Shown here: positions 42,383 through 50,749 of the stretch, in pieces | Position numbering within the stretch: the first letter of the stretch is position 1 | Layout: each line of letters opens with the position of its first letter | From: Candidatus Bathyarchaeia archaeon | Lineage (GTDB): Archaea > Thermoproteota > Bathyarchaeia > Bathyarchaeales > Bathyarchaeaceae | Length of the DNA: 64,000 bases | Assembly (NCBI GenBank): GCA_035283685.1 | Contig: DATETJ010000002.1 | Span: 310,001-374,000 of the forward strand | Direction: 5' to 3' | Notes under the pieces: generated by a model | Database searches by the model: none | What the model was told of the DNA's origin: nothing | The model's input: only the letters and a program-made list of their open reading frames with translations | Position numbers and translations under genes: made by a program

Positions 42383-43561
42383 ATGACGAGACGTGTATAC
42401 ATGGATCACACGGCAGGTAAGCCAGTTGATCCCAGAGTACTTGAGAGCATGATGCCCTATTTCACAGAGAAATGCGGCAACCCATCCTCGCCTCACTCGT
42501 GGGGTAACGAAGCCCGAAAAGCCATGGAAGACGCCAGAGCACAAATACTTGCCTTGATCGATGCAAAGAAGCCTGAAGAATTGTTCTTCACCTCAGGCGG
42601 TACAGAAAGCAACAACCTCGCCATAAAGGGCGTCGCGTTGAGGAACAAAGACAGGGGCAATCACATTGTCAGCACGGCTATTGAGCACATGTCCGTGATG
42701 AACCCATGCAAGAGCCTGATCAAACAGGGATTTGAAGTCACATTTGTCCCCGTAGACACGCATGGTACGGTTGACCTTCAAGCGTTGGAAAAAGCGATTA
42801 CGGACAAGACCACACTAGTCTCTGTTGCTAACGCCAACGGAGAAATAGGCACCATTCAACCGATTAAAGAGATAGGTGAGATAGCGCATCGTAAAGGCGC
42901 ATCTCTCCATGCGGACGCTGTGGCTGCTTGTGGGCAGGTGCCAATGAACGTTCAAGCCGAAAACATCGATTTGATGTCAATCTCGTCAAACGACATGTAC
43001 GGACCGAGAGGAATAGGCGCCCTCTACGTCAAAACGGGAACTAGAATCGAGCCCATTATTCACGGGGGCGGACAGGAACGAGGTTTAAGGTCTGGGACAG
43101 AGAACATTTCCGCTATAGTAGGCATGGGCAAAGGGGCCGAAATCGCCAAGGCAGAAATGAAAGCTGAATCCGAGAGGCTGACCGATCTGCGAGACCGATT
43201 GATCAAAGGCGCTCTAGACAGCGTGCCTTCCTCATTTCTGAACGGCCATCCAAGGCAACGCTTGCCGAACAATGCCAACGTGCGATTCAGCTACATTGAA
43301 GGCGAGTCTTTGATTCTGAGTCTCGACATGGCTGGGGTCGCTTGCTCTTCAGGCTCGGCTTGCACATCTAAGACTCTAGAGCCTTCGCACGTATTGTTGG
43401 GCATTGGGTTGAAACATGAGGAAGCTCATGGTTCACTGCTTTTCACTTTGGGCAAGCAAAATACAAAAGACGACGTCGACTACGTTGTAAACGCGCTGCC
43501 CGATATAGTTAAAAGACTCCGATCTATCTCTCCATTAACTCCGAAGGAGATGCAGCAATAG
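42383..43561 (+). CDS. iscS: IscS/NifS-like cysteine desulfurase homologue lacking the PLP lysine
   Basis: The 392-residue fold-type I protein keeps most desulfurase features: FTSGGTESNNLAIKG, EH at 101-102, the NGEIGTIQPI loop, and the mobile cysteine loop ACSSGSACTS with C327 as the persulfide cysteine. The Schiff-base lysine is missing. The segment usually reading S-x-HK-x-x-GPKG is SISSNDMYGPRG, with N203 and D204 in place of His-Lys. The N-terminus is also altered (MDHTAGKPVD instead of LDNAATTP). A similar lysine-less IscS is known from Archaeoglobus fulgidus, where it still forms a complex with IscU. It is followed two bases later by iscU. Confidence 0.92.
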   Translation: MTRRVYMDHTAGKPVDPRVLESMMPYFTEKCGNPSSPHSWGNEARKAMEDARAQILALIDAKKPEELFFTSGGTESNNLAIKGVALRNKDRGNHIVSTAIEHMSVMNPCKSLIKQGFEVTFVPVDTHGTVDLQALEKAITDKTTLVSVANANGEIGTIQPIKEIGEIAHRKGASLHADAVAACGQVPMNVQAENIDLMSISSNDMYGPRGIGALYVKTGTRIEPIIHGGGQERGLRSGTENISAIVGMGKGAEIAKAEMKAESERLTDLRDRLIKGALDSVPSSFLNGHPRQRLPNNANVRFSYIEGESLILSLDMAGVACSSGSACTSKTLEPSHVLLGIGLKHEEAHGSLLFTLGKQNTKDDVDYVVNALPDIVKRLRSISPLTPKEMQQ

Positions 43562-43563
43562 TC

Positions 43564-43941
43564 ATGTACACCGAAAAAGTCCTTGACCATTTCCGCAACC
43601 CACGCAACATGGGTGAAATGCCTGACGCTGACGGGGTCGGAACAGTGGGCAATCCGGTGTGCGGTGACTTGATGGCCATCTATATCAGGGTCAAGGACAA
43701 CCACATTGAAGACATCAAATTCAAGACCTTTGGATGCGGCGCAGCCATCGCGACCAGCAGCATGATAACTGAGTTGGCTAGGGGCAAAACCTTGGAAGAA
43801 GCGATGAAGATATCCCGTGGCGATGTGGCTGACAACCTAGGTGGTCTGCCGCCCATAAAGATGCACTGCTCAAACTTAGCTGCTGATGGCCTGCATGCGG
43901 CGATTCAGGATTATTTGAAGAAGAAGGGGGCGCAGAAATGA
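43564..43941 (+). CDS. iscU: Fe-S cluster assembly scaffold IscU
   Basis: The 125-residue scaffold has the three cluster-binding cysteines C33 (NPVCGD), C58 (FGCGAA) and C102 (MHCSNLAADG), and the conserved aspartate D35. It holds the nascent 2Fe-2S cluster made with sulfur from its partner. It sits directly after the lysine-less IscS homologue and its stop overlaps the next start (ATGA), so all are coupled. Confidence 0.95.
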   Translation: MYTEKVLDHFRNPRNMGEMPDADGVGTVGNPVCGDLMAIYIRVKDNHIEDIKFKTFGCGAAIATSSMITELARGKTLEEAMKISRGDVADNLGGLPPIKMHCSNLAADGLHAAIQDYLKKKGAQK

Positions 43942-44093
43942 CCGAGTTTGTCAAATGTGACCTGTGTAGCGTGGACATCTGCGAGCCACAAAAATGCGCT
44001 TTCGCATTAGTCAAGCGTACAATTGGCGACAAGGAATACTACTTCTGCTGCGAAGCCCACGCAAAAGAGTTCGAAAAGAAAAAGAAGAAATAG
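43938..44093 (+). CDS. 51-residue TRASH-like metal-binding miniprotein
   Basis: The product begins TEFVKCDLCSVDICEPQKC, then RTIGDKEYYFCCEAHAKEF and a lysine tail. The CxxC, later cysteines, the I-G-D-K-E-Y-Y-F-C-C pattern and the histidine resemble TRASH/YHS treble-clef metal-binding domains. Its ATG overlaps the iscU stop, so it is made with the Fe-S assembly proteins and might bring iron or another metal to the scaffold. That role is inference. It is convergent with the next gene six bases away. Confidence 0.8.
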   Translation: MTEFVKCDLCSVDICEPQKCAFALVKRTIGDKEYYFCCEAHAKEFEKKKKK

Positions 44094-44099
44094 GGCAGT

Positions 44100-44399
44100 T
44101 CACTTTCGCCCAAGCATTTCCATCAGGCGCTTTTCATGTGCCTCTCTAGTCGTCAACGGGTAGACTTGGCGTTCACTATCGAAGAACAAGGGGTCTTCGC
44201 TTATTATCCTCGATAGTTCGTTGTCTGAGTTTGCGTTGCAGACTATCATGTGCCCTTGCCGCCCGATTAAGTGGTAATAAGAGTCAATCTTGCCGTCTGA
44301 CTCGAGCTTTTCAAGATACTTGAACTGAGCTGGTGTTAACCGGGCTAATCGTTCGATGGGCACTTGAGGCTTTATCCACTGCAAAACCAGAAACTTCAC
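44100..44399 (-). CDS. Muconolactone-isomerase-like / DUF3303-like small protein
   Basis: The 99-residue protein has a ferredoxin-like pattern: a first strand MKFLVLQWIKPQ, helix LTPAQFKYLEKLESDGKI, strands SYYHLIGRQGHMIVCNANSD, and helix NELSRIISEDPLF with a final strand VYPLTT. This matches the dimeric alpha-beta barrel families around muconolactone isomerase, YciI and DUF3303. An enzyme role cannot be assigned. It is the last gene of the minus-strand KsgA-HemK2 run, 29 bp after HemK2. Confidence 0.65.
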   Translation of the reverse strand: MKFLVLQWIKPQVPIERLARLTPAQFKYLEKLESDGKIDSYYHLIGRQGHMIVCNANSDNELSRIISEDPLFFDSERQVYPLTTREAHEKRLMEMLGRK

Positions 44400-44428
44400 G
44401 TCCAGTCACCTCTTCAACTCTATGCGCT

Positions 44429-45055
44429 TTATCTGGATAAATTACTTGCCTGAATTACAACAAGGTTTTCAAACGACACTTTCTCTTCAGCGATGACCTT
44501 CGCCTCTAACTTAGCTGCATGAAACCGTTTCAAGGTTTTGTCGATGTCCGCTAGACTGGACTGCACCAGCAGGATCTGTCCGCCTCTTTTGAGGTGTCTT
44601 GGCGCTTCTGCGATAAATTGATCAATGAGCCGTCTTCCAGTTGGTCCACCAGCCCAAGCTCGTCCAACCCAAGTCTTGTGTTCTTTTGGCGCTGAAGGCA
44701 AGTACGGAGCATTGAAGATGATGAGGTCAAACGTTTCTTTTGCCTGCACTGGTTGAAACAAGTCTCCTCGGCGTACATCTATCTTGCTGCTGGCGTTATT
44801 GGCGTCAGCGTTTAGTCTGGCGCATTCAACCGCATGTGGGTTCGCGTCTGTAGCTGTGACTTTGCGTGCCTTCTTTGCTGCAAGGATGGCGAGGATTCCG
44901 CAGCCTGTTCCGATCTCCAACACCGTGTCTCCGTCTTTGACAGCTTCATCCAGAATATCGGCGATTAGAAATGTGTCTTCGGCTGGTTCGTAAACGTCGT
45001 TAAACACATCGAGGTTGAGATCATCATAGATTACGCGTTTTCTCGGTGATTTCAT
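44429..45055 (-). CDS. HemK2/Mtq2-type protein glutamine methyltransferase
   Basis: The 208-residue SAM-dependent methyltransferase has motif I TVLEIGTGCGILAILAAKKA and the YEPAEDTFLIAD start typical of HemK2. Its catalytic loop reads FNAPYLPS, where the family norm is NPPY. The expected substrate is the GGQ glutamine of release factor aRF1. Its start overlaps ksgA by 32 bases. The proline-to-alanine change should be tolerated but is noted. Confidence 0.88.
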   Translation of the reverse strand: MKSPRKRVIYDDLNLDVFNDVYEPAEDTFLIADILDEAVKDGDTVLEIGTGCGILAILAAKKARKVTATDANPHAVECARLNADANNASSKIDVRRGDLFQPVQAKETFDLIIFNAPYLPSAPKEHKTWVGRAWAGGPTGRRLIDQFIAEAPRHLKRGGQILLVQSSLADIDKTLKRFHAAKLEAKVIAEEKVSFENLVVIQASNLSR

Positions 45056-45899
45056 TGGTTAATGCTCCGAAGTCTTCAGGTGCGAGTTCGCGCACTCTTT
45101 TGTCATGAAAAGTTAATGAGTCAGCTATCGCTTGGGCTTTTTCCCTTGTCCCAGTGCGCTTCTGAATCAAGGGCACAACGGCATTGCGCAGTTTCTTATT
45201 GCGCTGCGTGAAAACAGTCCGAACTACTTCAAAAAATGCCTTCTCATCCTGAACTCTGAAAGGCGTTGGCTTGGGCTTAAGGCGTACGATTGTTGAGTCT
45301 ACATCTGGGGGCGGATAGAAGCAGTCTTTCGGCACGTGGTCAAGCAGTTCCACATCTGCTCGGTAATAGACTGCGACAGTCAATCTGCTGTAGTCCTTGC
45401 TGCCCACTGATGCTGTTAACCGTCTAGCAAACTCCTCTTGAAAGACTAAAACCGCGAGTTTGAATGGTCTCTTGAGCAGCCAGAAAAGCAGAGGAGAAGA
45501 AATTGAATACGGCGGAGTCGAGACAACTTTATCGAATCTCGGAATATTAGCCTTCAGAACATCGTTTTCAACGACCTCTACATTCTGGAGATGCGATATT
45601 TGCCGCCTTAAGACGAGGATAAGCTTCGGGTCTATCTCCACCGTGATGACTTTCTTGGCTTTTGATGCGAGTAGACGGGTGAGAGTCCCAAGTCCAGGGC
45701 CGACTTCTAAAACTGTGTCATTCGCATTCACATCTGCATGGGTGATCAAGGACTGCAGTACTGAATCGTCAACAGTGAAGTTTTGACCTAATCGTTTCCT
45801 TGCGAAAATGCGATGTCGGCGCAGCGTGTTGAGCGTCTCTCTGTACAAGCTTAGCGATTTGTTATGGCGCCCGAGTGAACAACCTGTATTTGCTTTCAC
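45024..45899 (-). CDS. ksgA: rRNA adenine dimethyltransferase KsgA/Dim1
   Basis: The enzyme dimethylates two adenines in helix 45 of 16S rRNA. Signatures are KRLGQNFTVDD, motif I VLEVGPGLGTLTRLLA, VEIDPKL, the catalytic TPPYSISSPLLFWLL, and the C-terminal FYPPPDVDSTIVRL. The first ATG (45899) would overlap the DUF655 gene by 38 bases and adds a non-conserved leader. A TTG at 45848, just after the DUF655 stop, is an alternative start. HemK2 follows with overlap. Confidence 0.94.
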   Translation of the reverse strand: MKANTGCSLGRHNKSLSLYRETLNTLRRHRIFARKRLGQNFTVDDSVLQSLITHADVNANDTVLEVGPGLGTLTRLLASKAKKVITVEIDPKLILVLRRQISHLQNVEVVENDVLKANIPRFDKVVSTPPYSISSPLLFWLLKRPFKLAVLVFQEEFARRLTASVGSKDYSRLTVAVYYRADVELLDHVPKDCFYPPPDVDSTIVRLKPKPTPFRVQDEKAFFEVVRTVFTQRNKKLRNAVVPLIQKRTGTREKAQAIADSLTFHDKRVRELAPEDFGALTNEITEKTRNL

Positions 45900-46416
45900 C
45901 CGACAACTCTTCCAAAATTCTCTTGGTTACGAGTTTGGGGGGGCTTGGAATGCTGGCACGTTGTTGCAGGTCAACGAAGTCTTTGAAAGATGATCTATCG
46001 CGTTCATTTATGATTTGCCACATGTACTTCTTGCCTATCCCAGGAATCAACTCCAACGAATGCATTCGCGGCGTTATCGCCTGAGTTGTATTAAAGAAAT
46101 TTATGAACCAAGCTTCTCGATTAAGCACAATTTTTTCGACAACAGTGGGCAACTCTGTCTTGGCCGCAGAAGTGAGTTCCTCGTAGCTTACCCGACCAAT
46201 TATGTAGGTTATCTCTTGTCTCGAGTCTTTGCCTACGTAGACTCTGTCAGCGGCCCTCTTGAGCAAGCCTTCTCTCAGAGTGGCTTCGAGCAAAGTGAAG
46301 AATTCTTCTCCGACAAGTTGGACGAGGGCTCCTGCTCGGTACGAGGGCCTAGCCTGCGGTCTACCGTGAGGTAAGTAGTCTAGCACGTAGGCGTGTTCTT
46401 CGTACCTCTTCTCCAT
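45862..46416 (-). CDS. DUF655 family protein
   Basis: The 184-residue archaeal protein has YVLDYLPHGRP near the start, a beta-rich N-terminal RNA-binding-like domain (RVYVGKDSRQEITYIIGRV) and a C-terminal helix-hairpin-helix (LELIPGIGKKYMWQIINER) followed by SFKDFVDL. The family is nearly always between rpoF and ksgA, as here, which points to a ribosome or RNA role. Biochemical function is not established. Confidence 0.92.
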   Translation of the reverse strand: MEKRYEEHAYVLDYLPHGRPQARPSYRAGALVQLVGEEFFTLLEATLREGLLKRAADRVYVGKDSRQEITYIIGRVSYEELTSAAKTELPTVVEKIVLNREAWFINFFNTTQAITPRMHSLELIPGIGKKYMWQIINERDRSSFKDFVDLQQRASIPSPPKLVTKRILEELSGESKYRLFTRAP

Positions 46417-46481
46417 ACTCTCCTTGTCCTACCATTCATCCCTAAACAAACGAATTCTTTTGATGTGGCGTGCCTATTCTC

Positions 46482-46814
46482 TTATTTTCTGTGCTCATCT
46501 AAAAAGCTTAGTATCTCTTGGAGCTTCGAGGTCTCGATGATTTTGCGTCCTCCACCTAGAAACACGCGGATTTCCTCAATGCTTTCGGGCATAGAGTTGA
46601 CTATCTGTATAGCTTCTTCTTGATCCAGCCCAAACTTGTCCTTAAGAGTGTCAACTATCATTTCCGCCTTGTCCTCATTCACTTTGGCAAATTTGGAGGC
46701 ATAATCCAATGACCTGCGCTGAAACTGATCCAGCTTGTCTTCGCCAATCAGCTCTAGCACCTTCTTAACATCTGGAATGGTCAACATACGTTCGCGCACT
46801 GCCTTTCGAGGCAT
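46482..46814 (-). CDS. rpoF: RNA polymerase subunit F (Rpb4)
   Basis: The 110-residue helical protein has LTIPDVKKVLELIGEDKLDQ, RSLDYASKFAKV and the HRDC-like end EEAIQIVNSMPESIEEIRVF. It forms the Rpb4/7 stalk with RpoE. It starts three bases after the L21e stop, in the conserved L21e-RpoF-DUF655 order. Confidence 0.93.
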   Translation of the reverse strand: MPRKAVRERMLTIPDVKKVLELIGEDKLDQFQRRSLDYASKFAKVNEDKAEMIVDTLKDKFGLDQEEAIQIVNSMPESIEEIRVFLGGGRKIIETSKLQEILSFLDEHRK

Positions 46815-46817
46815 AAC

Positions 46818-47120
46818 CTAATCCACCACACCACTTGAATACAGCGTCAAATGCTCTGGGCGTACAATTATTTCTTTTGTGGCGTCGCCCTGTGTTACGT
46901 TGACCACGTAGGAGCGTCCGCGTTTAGCTCTGATGACGCCCACCTTCCCATGGAAGCGTCTATGAGGCATACCCTTCTGCACGCTTGAGTCTATCGTAAC
47001 AACGATTTTGTCTCCTTCGTTGTAACCGTGTAGGAGTTTGCTCAATGTTGTTTTGCCTCGTTCTCTAGGGTCCTTCCTAAACAGAGCTCTTGTGTTCATC
47101 TGATGGCCTTTTTTCCTCAA
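46818..47120 (-). CDS. rpl21e: Ribosomal protein L21e
   Basis: The 100-residue protein shows RKDPRERGKTTLSKLLHGY, GDKIVVTIDSSVQKGMPHRR and GKVGVIRAKRGRSYVV, the L21e pattern. The TTG at 47120, directly next to the Pus10 stop, is preferred because homologues begin with a basic R/K-S/K-G-x segment seen here as RKKGHQMNTRALFRKD. An ATG at 47099 would cut that off. Confidence 0.93.
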   Translation of the reverse strand: MRKKGHQMNTRALFRKDPRERGKTTLSKLLHGYNEGDKIVVTIDSSVQKGMPHRRFHGKVGVIRAKRGRSYVVNVTQGDATKEIIVRPEHLTLYSSGVVD

Positions 47121-48458
47121 TTACTTATCGTCCTCCATGTAAACGCCCAACACGTCAAGCTCCGCAGGAACAGCCTTGACGCCTAAGATCTGAGCCACGC
47201 TGGGCACGGTTCTGCCATCGTCTCCCGTTATCAATTCCTTGATGTAGAGACCTCCTTGGCATCGGATTTCTAGTTCAAAGCGATTGGGCGTCAACCTCTT
47301 TACATTCGCCTCGTATATGTACTTTTCCCGAATCATATCAGCGCGGCGATGCATGACGCGTTTAGGCGTCTGCTGCTTAACAAGCGTGCCTTTCAAAGCA
47401 TCTCGCAACGCTGTCAGCTGCTTCTCAGAAACGCGCTTATCCACCTTCACAGTTGCCCTGTATCGTTTTTGAGCTTCTTCGCTCCGTTTGAGCTTCCTAA
47501 CCACGTCTTTGTCTGCAAAATACAGATCGGAGACCTCGACTTTGCCTTTGGCGCCGGCGTTAATCGTCTCCTTCAGGTTCCTCAAGTTGATGAAACGTTT
47601 TCGTGGCTTCTTGACTTCGATGACGAAGGGGCGCCCTGAGCCTAGCATGCGGGCGTCGATGTCTTCGCGTCCGGCTCCATGAAAGGCTATGTCCTCTCCT
47701 TGGGTCATCTTCAGCGCTGGATAACCTACGATCTCCTCAACCGATTCAGGATACATCTTGCCCGTCCAATTGCAGTTCTTGCAGCCTTTGCCCCTGCAGT
47801 TGCTACAGAGCCATCGTGATTGGGGAATGTCGCGTACGAGTTTGCGGTATCGGCCGCCAATGTGGAGCGGATTAACCTGCAAATAAACATGCCCTGTGAA
47901 CGGATTGATCAGAACAACTATTTCGGGGCGTTCATACTCGACCTGTTTTCCAGTTGCTTCAGCGATTCTTTTGCCGATGATTCGACTGAATTCGTTGCGC
48001 AAGCTTTCTCCATGCTTAACCGTGAATTCGCCTTTGACCTCGTCTTCTCGTTCTTCCACTTCAACAGGAAGTTCAACGCCTACAAGCGTAGTTTTGTATT
48101 CATATTCCTTCAACTTGTCCAAGGCGAGAGTTGTCAGTTCTTCAATGGACTCTAAACGTCCTTGACAAAGGTGGCAAGGCTGTGACTCGTTTGCTTTCTT
48201 CTTCATTCTTTTGAGGATTTCAGTAGCCATTGCATAGTTGCCGTTGGAAGCCAGAGTTTTCAGTAGCGTGACTCCCTTGTTGTTCTTCATCGTTGCCAGT
48301 CGGTGTGCCTTCATTGTTAGAATGAGTTTCAGGGCTTCGCCTCGTTTTTCGTTATCGACGCCGTAACCCAAGAGTGCGAATTGTCGGCCTAGGCAATGGT
48401 TGCATAATGGATGTTTCTCTAACACTTTTTTTGCTGTGTCGAGGATGTCAAGCGTCAA
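47121..48458 (-). CDS. pus10: tRNA pseudouridine synthase Pus10
   Basis: The 445-residue enzyme makes pseudouridine at positions 54 and 55 of archaeal tRNA. It has an N-terminal zinc motif (PLCNHCLGRQFALLGYG...CHLCQG), a THUMP-like middle with a second zinc cluster (CSNCRGKGCKNC), and the catalytic domain. The catalytic domain contains the aspartate in GREDIDARMLGSGRPFVIE and ends with the RCQGGLYIKELITGDDGR segment. It lies between SRP54 and L21e on the same strand. Confidence 0.94.
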   Translation of the reverse strand: MTLDILDTAKKVLEKHPLCNHCLGRQFALLGYGVDNEKRGEALKLILTMKAHRLATMKNNKGVTLLKTLASNGNYAMATEILKRMKKKANESQPCHLCQGRLESIEELTTLALDKLKEYEYKTTLVGVELPVEVEEREDEVKGEFTVKHGESLRNEFSRIIGKRIAEATGKQVEYERPEIVVLINPFTGHVYLQVNPLHIGGRYRKLVRDIPQSRWLCSNCRGKGCKNCNWTGKMYPESVEEIVGYPALKMTQGEDIAFHGAGREDIDARMLGSGRPFVIEVKKPRKRFINLRNLKETINAGAKGKVEVSDLYFADKDVVRKLKRSEEAQKRYRATVKVDKRVSEKQLTALRDALKGTLVKQQTPKRVMHRRADMIREKYIYEANVKRLTPNRFELEIRCQGGLYIKELITGDDGRTVPSVAQILGVKAVPAELDVLGVYMEDDK

Positions 48459-48486
48459 GAACTGCCACTTCTTCTGTGAAGCCTTT

Positions 48487-49836
48487 CTATTCCTTTAGGT
48501 CTTTCAACTGTCCCATCGGTATTTGTTTTCCGAAGAATGGGAGGGCGCGTTTTCTGCGCAGTGTCTTCATCATGCGTTTCATCATGTTGTATTGGTTGAG
48601 CAGTTCTTTGACTTCTTTTTCGCTTGTGCCTGATCCTCTTGCCACCCTGTGCACGCGTGATGAATTGAACGTCTTCGGGTTTTCTCGCTCCCCAGGCGTC
48701 ATTGACTGTATGATGACGCGCCATTTTTTGAGGCGGTCTTCCGCCATGTCCATCATGTTGTCGGGTATGTTATAGGAGAATCCTGGGATCAGTTTTAGCA
48801 GTCGTCGGAAGGAGCCCATGCCCTTCATTGCTTCGAACTGCTCAAACATGTCGGTTAGCGTGAACTTGCCTGACAGAATCTGTTTCATTTTTTTCTTTGG
48901 CACTTGAACCTCGGCTTCGCGCACTTTTTCGATGAGGCTCTGCAAGTCACCCATGCCCAGCAAGCGGCCAACAAAACGAGATGGCACGAAGGGCTCTATA
49001 TCCTCTACTTTCTCGCCCGTGCTGATGAATTTGATCGGCGCGCCTGTGGCGGTTACGGCTGAGAGGGCGCCGCCGCCTCTGGCTGAACCATCAAGTTTGG
49101 TTACGTAGATTGAGCCTAATGGAGTGGCTTCGTGAAATGCTTTGGCTTGAATTGAGGCTTGCTGACCAATTGTGCCGTCCAGAACAAGGATGATCTCGTT
49201 GGGGTTGAGGGCTTTTTCAAGCATCTTCATTTCTTCAATTAGGCTTTTCTCTTCTTTGTGGCGTCCAGCCGTGTCAATAATGATAACATCCTTGTCTGCG
49301 AAGGTTTTCAATCCTTTCTGCGCTATGTCCACCGGGTTTTTGTTGCTTGTTTCGCCATAGATGGGCACGTTGATTCTTGTAGCCAGTTGTTGTAGCTGAG
49401 CGAAAGCGCCTGGACGATAAGTGTCAACGCACACAAGTCCGGTCTTCAGTCCTCTTTTCTGGAAATAGCGGGCAAGTTTGGCTGCGTTTGTGGTTTTGCC
49501 TGAACCTTGAATGCCGACAAGCATGAGGACAGTGCGTTTGCCAGGCTCAACCATCAGGGAAACAGGCTTCTCGCCTAAGAAGCGGGTTAGCTCCTCATAT
49601 ACGACTTTAATGACGTGTTCATGCCGTGAAACGCCTGGCGGAACCTTCTCTTTCAACGCCCTGTCCTCGATGTTCTTGGACATTGTGAGGACAAGCTGCA
49701 CGTTGACGTCAGCCTGAAGTAGGGCGCGTTGTAGGTCTTTGATTAGTTCTTTCACTGTTGCCTCGTCGACAACTGGTGCTCGGAAAACCTTCTGTATAGC
49801 CTCGTATATAGAGGAGCCAAAGCGTTCAAGAGCCAT
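48487..49836 (-). CDS. srp54: Signal recognition particle protein SRP54
   Basis: The 449-residue GTPase recognises signal sequences on ribosomes. It has the N domain, the G domain with [32 protein letters not shown] and [12 protein letters not shown], and the methionine-rich M domain with the RNA-binding [16 protein letters not shown] motif. It opens the minus-strand translation cluster. The SRP RNA is not in this window as far as I can see. Confidence 0.97.
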   Translation of the reverse strand: MALERFGSSIYEAIQKVFRAPVVDEATVKELIKDLQRALLQADVNVQLVLTMSKNIEDRALKEKVPPGVSRHEHVIKVVYEELTRFLGEKPVSLMVEPGKRTVLMLVGIQGSGKTTNAAKLARYFQKRGLKTGLVCVDTYRPGAFAQLQQLATRINVPIYGETSNKNPVDIAQKGLKTFADKDVIIIDTAGRHKEEKSLIEEMKMLEKALNPNEIILVLDGTIGQQASIQAKAFHEATPLGSIYVTKLDGSARGGGALSAVTATGAPIKFISTGEKVEDIEPFVPSRFVGRLLGMGDLQSLIEKVREAEVQVPKKKMKQILSGKFTLTDMFEQFEAMKGMGSFRRLLKLIPGFSYNIPDNMMDMAEDRLKKWRVIIQSMTPGERENPKTFNSSRVHRVARGSGTSEKEVKELLNQYNMMKRMMKTLRRKRALPFFGKQIPMGQLKDLKE

Positions 49837-49975
49837 GGTTTATCTTTCAAACCTAACGGGGTGGCAGTCTTAAATATGTATCCCAGACCTGCACTGTTCT
49901 AAACTGTGATATTAAATTCCTGTGCTTCACATTTAGTCTGTGAGATATAAGACTGAGGAATTAGGTGTATCAGCT

Positions 49976-50257
49976 ATGAAAAGGGTTGAACGTGTCGGAT
50001 TACTGTGCTTGTTGGTCACTCTTCAAGGGTTGACTTTCGCTTATGCATGGAACATACTCGATCAAATTGAGAGGGCTCTATGGGATACGAGGATGGATTA
50101 CAAGGCTCTAGTCTATAGAACAGAAGGGCTCATTATAGATTATGGACTTGACCCTCCATCTGCTCCAATTTGGATACTATTCGCCTTGGCGATTTCGTTG
50201 ACAGCAATATTGCTTGTTGACGCAATCAACAACCAAACAGGTCGAGCAAAGACCTAG
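49976..50257 (+). CDS. Small membrane protein of unknown function
   Basis: The 93-residue protein has two hydrophobic segments, GLLCLLVTLQGLTFAYAWNI and WILFALAISLTAILLV, joined by a charged 50-residue loop that is probably outside the cell. No family is recognised. The ATG at 49976 is preferred; the frame is open from GTG 49940. It has no obvious SD and stands alone between srp54 (divergent) and DUF6958 (convergent). Confidence 0.55.
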   Translation: MKRVERVGLLCLLVTLQGLTFAYAWNILDQIERALWDTRMDYKALVYRTEGLIIDYGLDPPSAPIWILFALAISLTAILLVDAINNQTGRAKT

Positions 50258-50292
50258 CTCTACTTCCATCTGTACGCGGATGTAGTTGGATT

Positions 50293-50586
50293 TCAACTTC
50301 GTCTTATCCTGTACCGTTCAGGCTTGGTTTCTGGATTTCTCTCGATGATGCGCCTTGCTTCAAGGTCGAGTTTTACAACTTCAGTGTACCATGGAACGGA
50401 GCCATCAAGTTTACCCCTTAAAGCAGCTCCCACACATTTAGTCAAATCAGTGTGCGGCAGTTCTCTCTTGCCCAGGCAATCCAAAATCGATGCTTTAACC
50501 ATGTCGTACTTCGCTTTACTAATGCTCCAACCCTTCTTTCCAGAAGGATGCCGAGTCGATATTTTCTCTTCGCCCATAGCACTCAC
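50293..50586 (-). CDS. DUF6958-like small protein
   Basis: The 97-residue protein contains KISTRHPSGKKGWSISKAKY, a helical region with ELPHTDLTKCVGAAL, and GSVPWYTEVVKLDLEARRII. It reads like a small winged-helix fold and resembles proteins annotated DUF6958. Function is unknown. Family naming is from memory of the pattern only. A strong hairpin lies upstream at 50657-50696, between it and the dys stop. Confidence 0.6.
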   Translation of the reverse strand: MSAMGEEKISTRHPSGKKGWSISKAKYDMVKASILDCLGKRELPHTDLTKCVGAALRGKLDGSVPWYTEVVKLDLEARRIIERNPETKPERYRIRRS

Positions 50587-50656
50587 TAAGGAACATACGT
50601 CTTATCTTTTTAAGACCTATCCGACAATCAGACACTTCTCATGTGACAAACATTCA

Positions 50657-50696
50657 GGAAGAAGAAGGCCTTAAGGGTCAGTTGCCTTCTTCTTCC
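50657..50696. terminator. 13-bp perfect hairpin downstream of deoxyhypusine synthase
   Basis: GGAAGAAGAAGGC (50657-50669) and GCCTTCTTCTTCC (50684-50696) form a perfect 13-bp stem with a 14-nt loop. It is purine-rich on one arm. It lies 54 bp after the dys stop on the minus strand and about 70 bp before DUF6958. A terminator or mRNA 3'-end structure is the simplest reading. Confidence 0.5.
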
Positions 50697-50749
50697 ACAC
50701 AATTTTCCAGCTTGTTGTTGTTACCAAAGCCATTGAGTCAATAACAACT

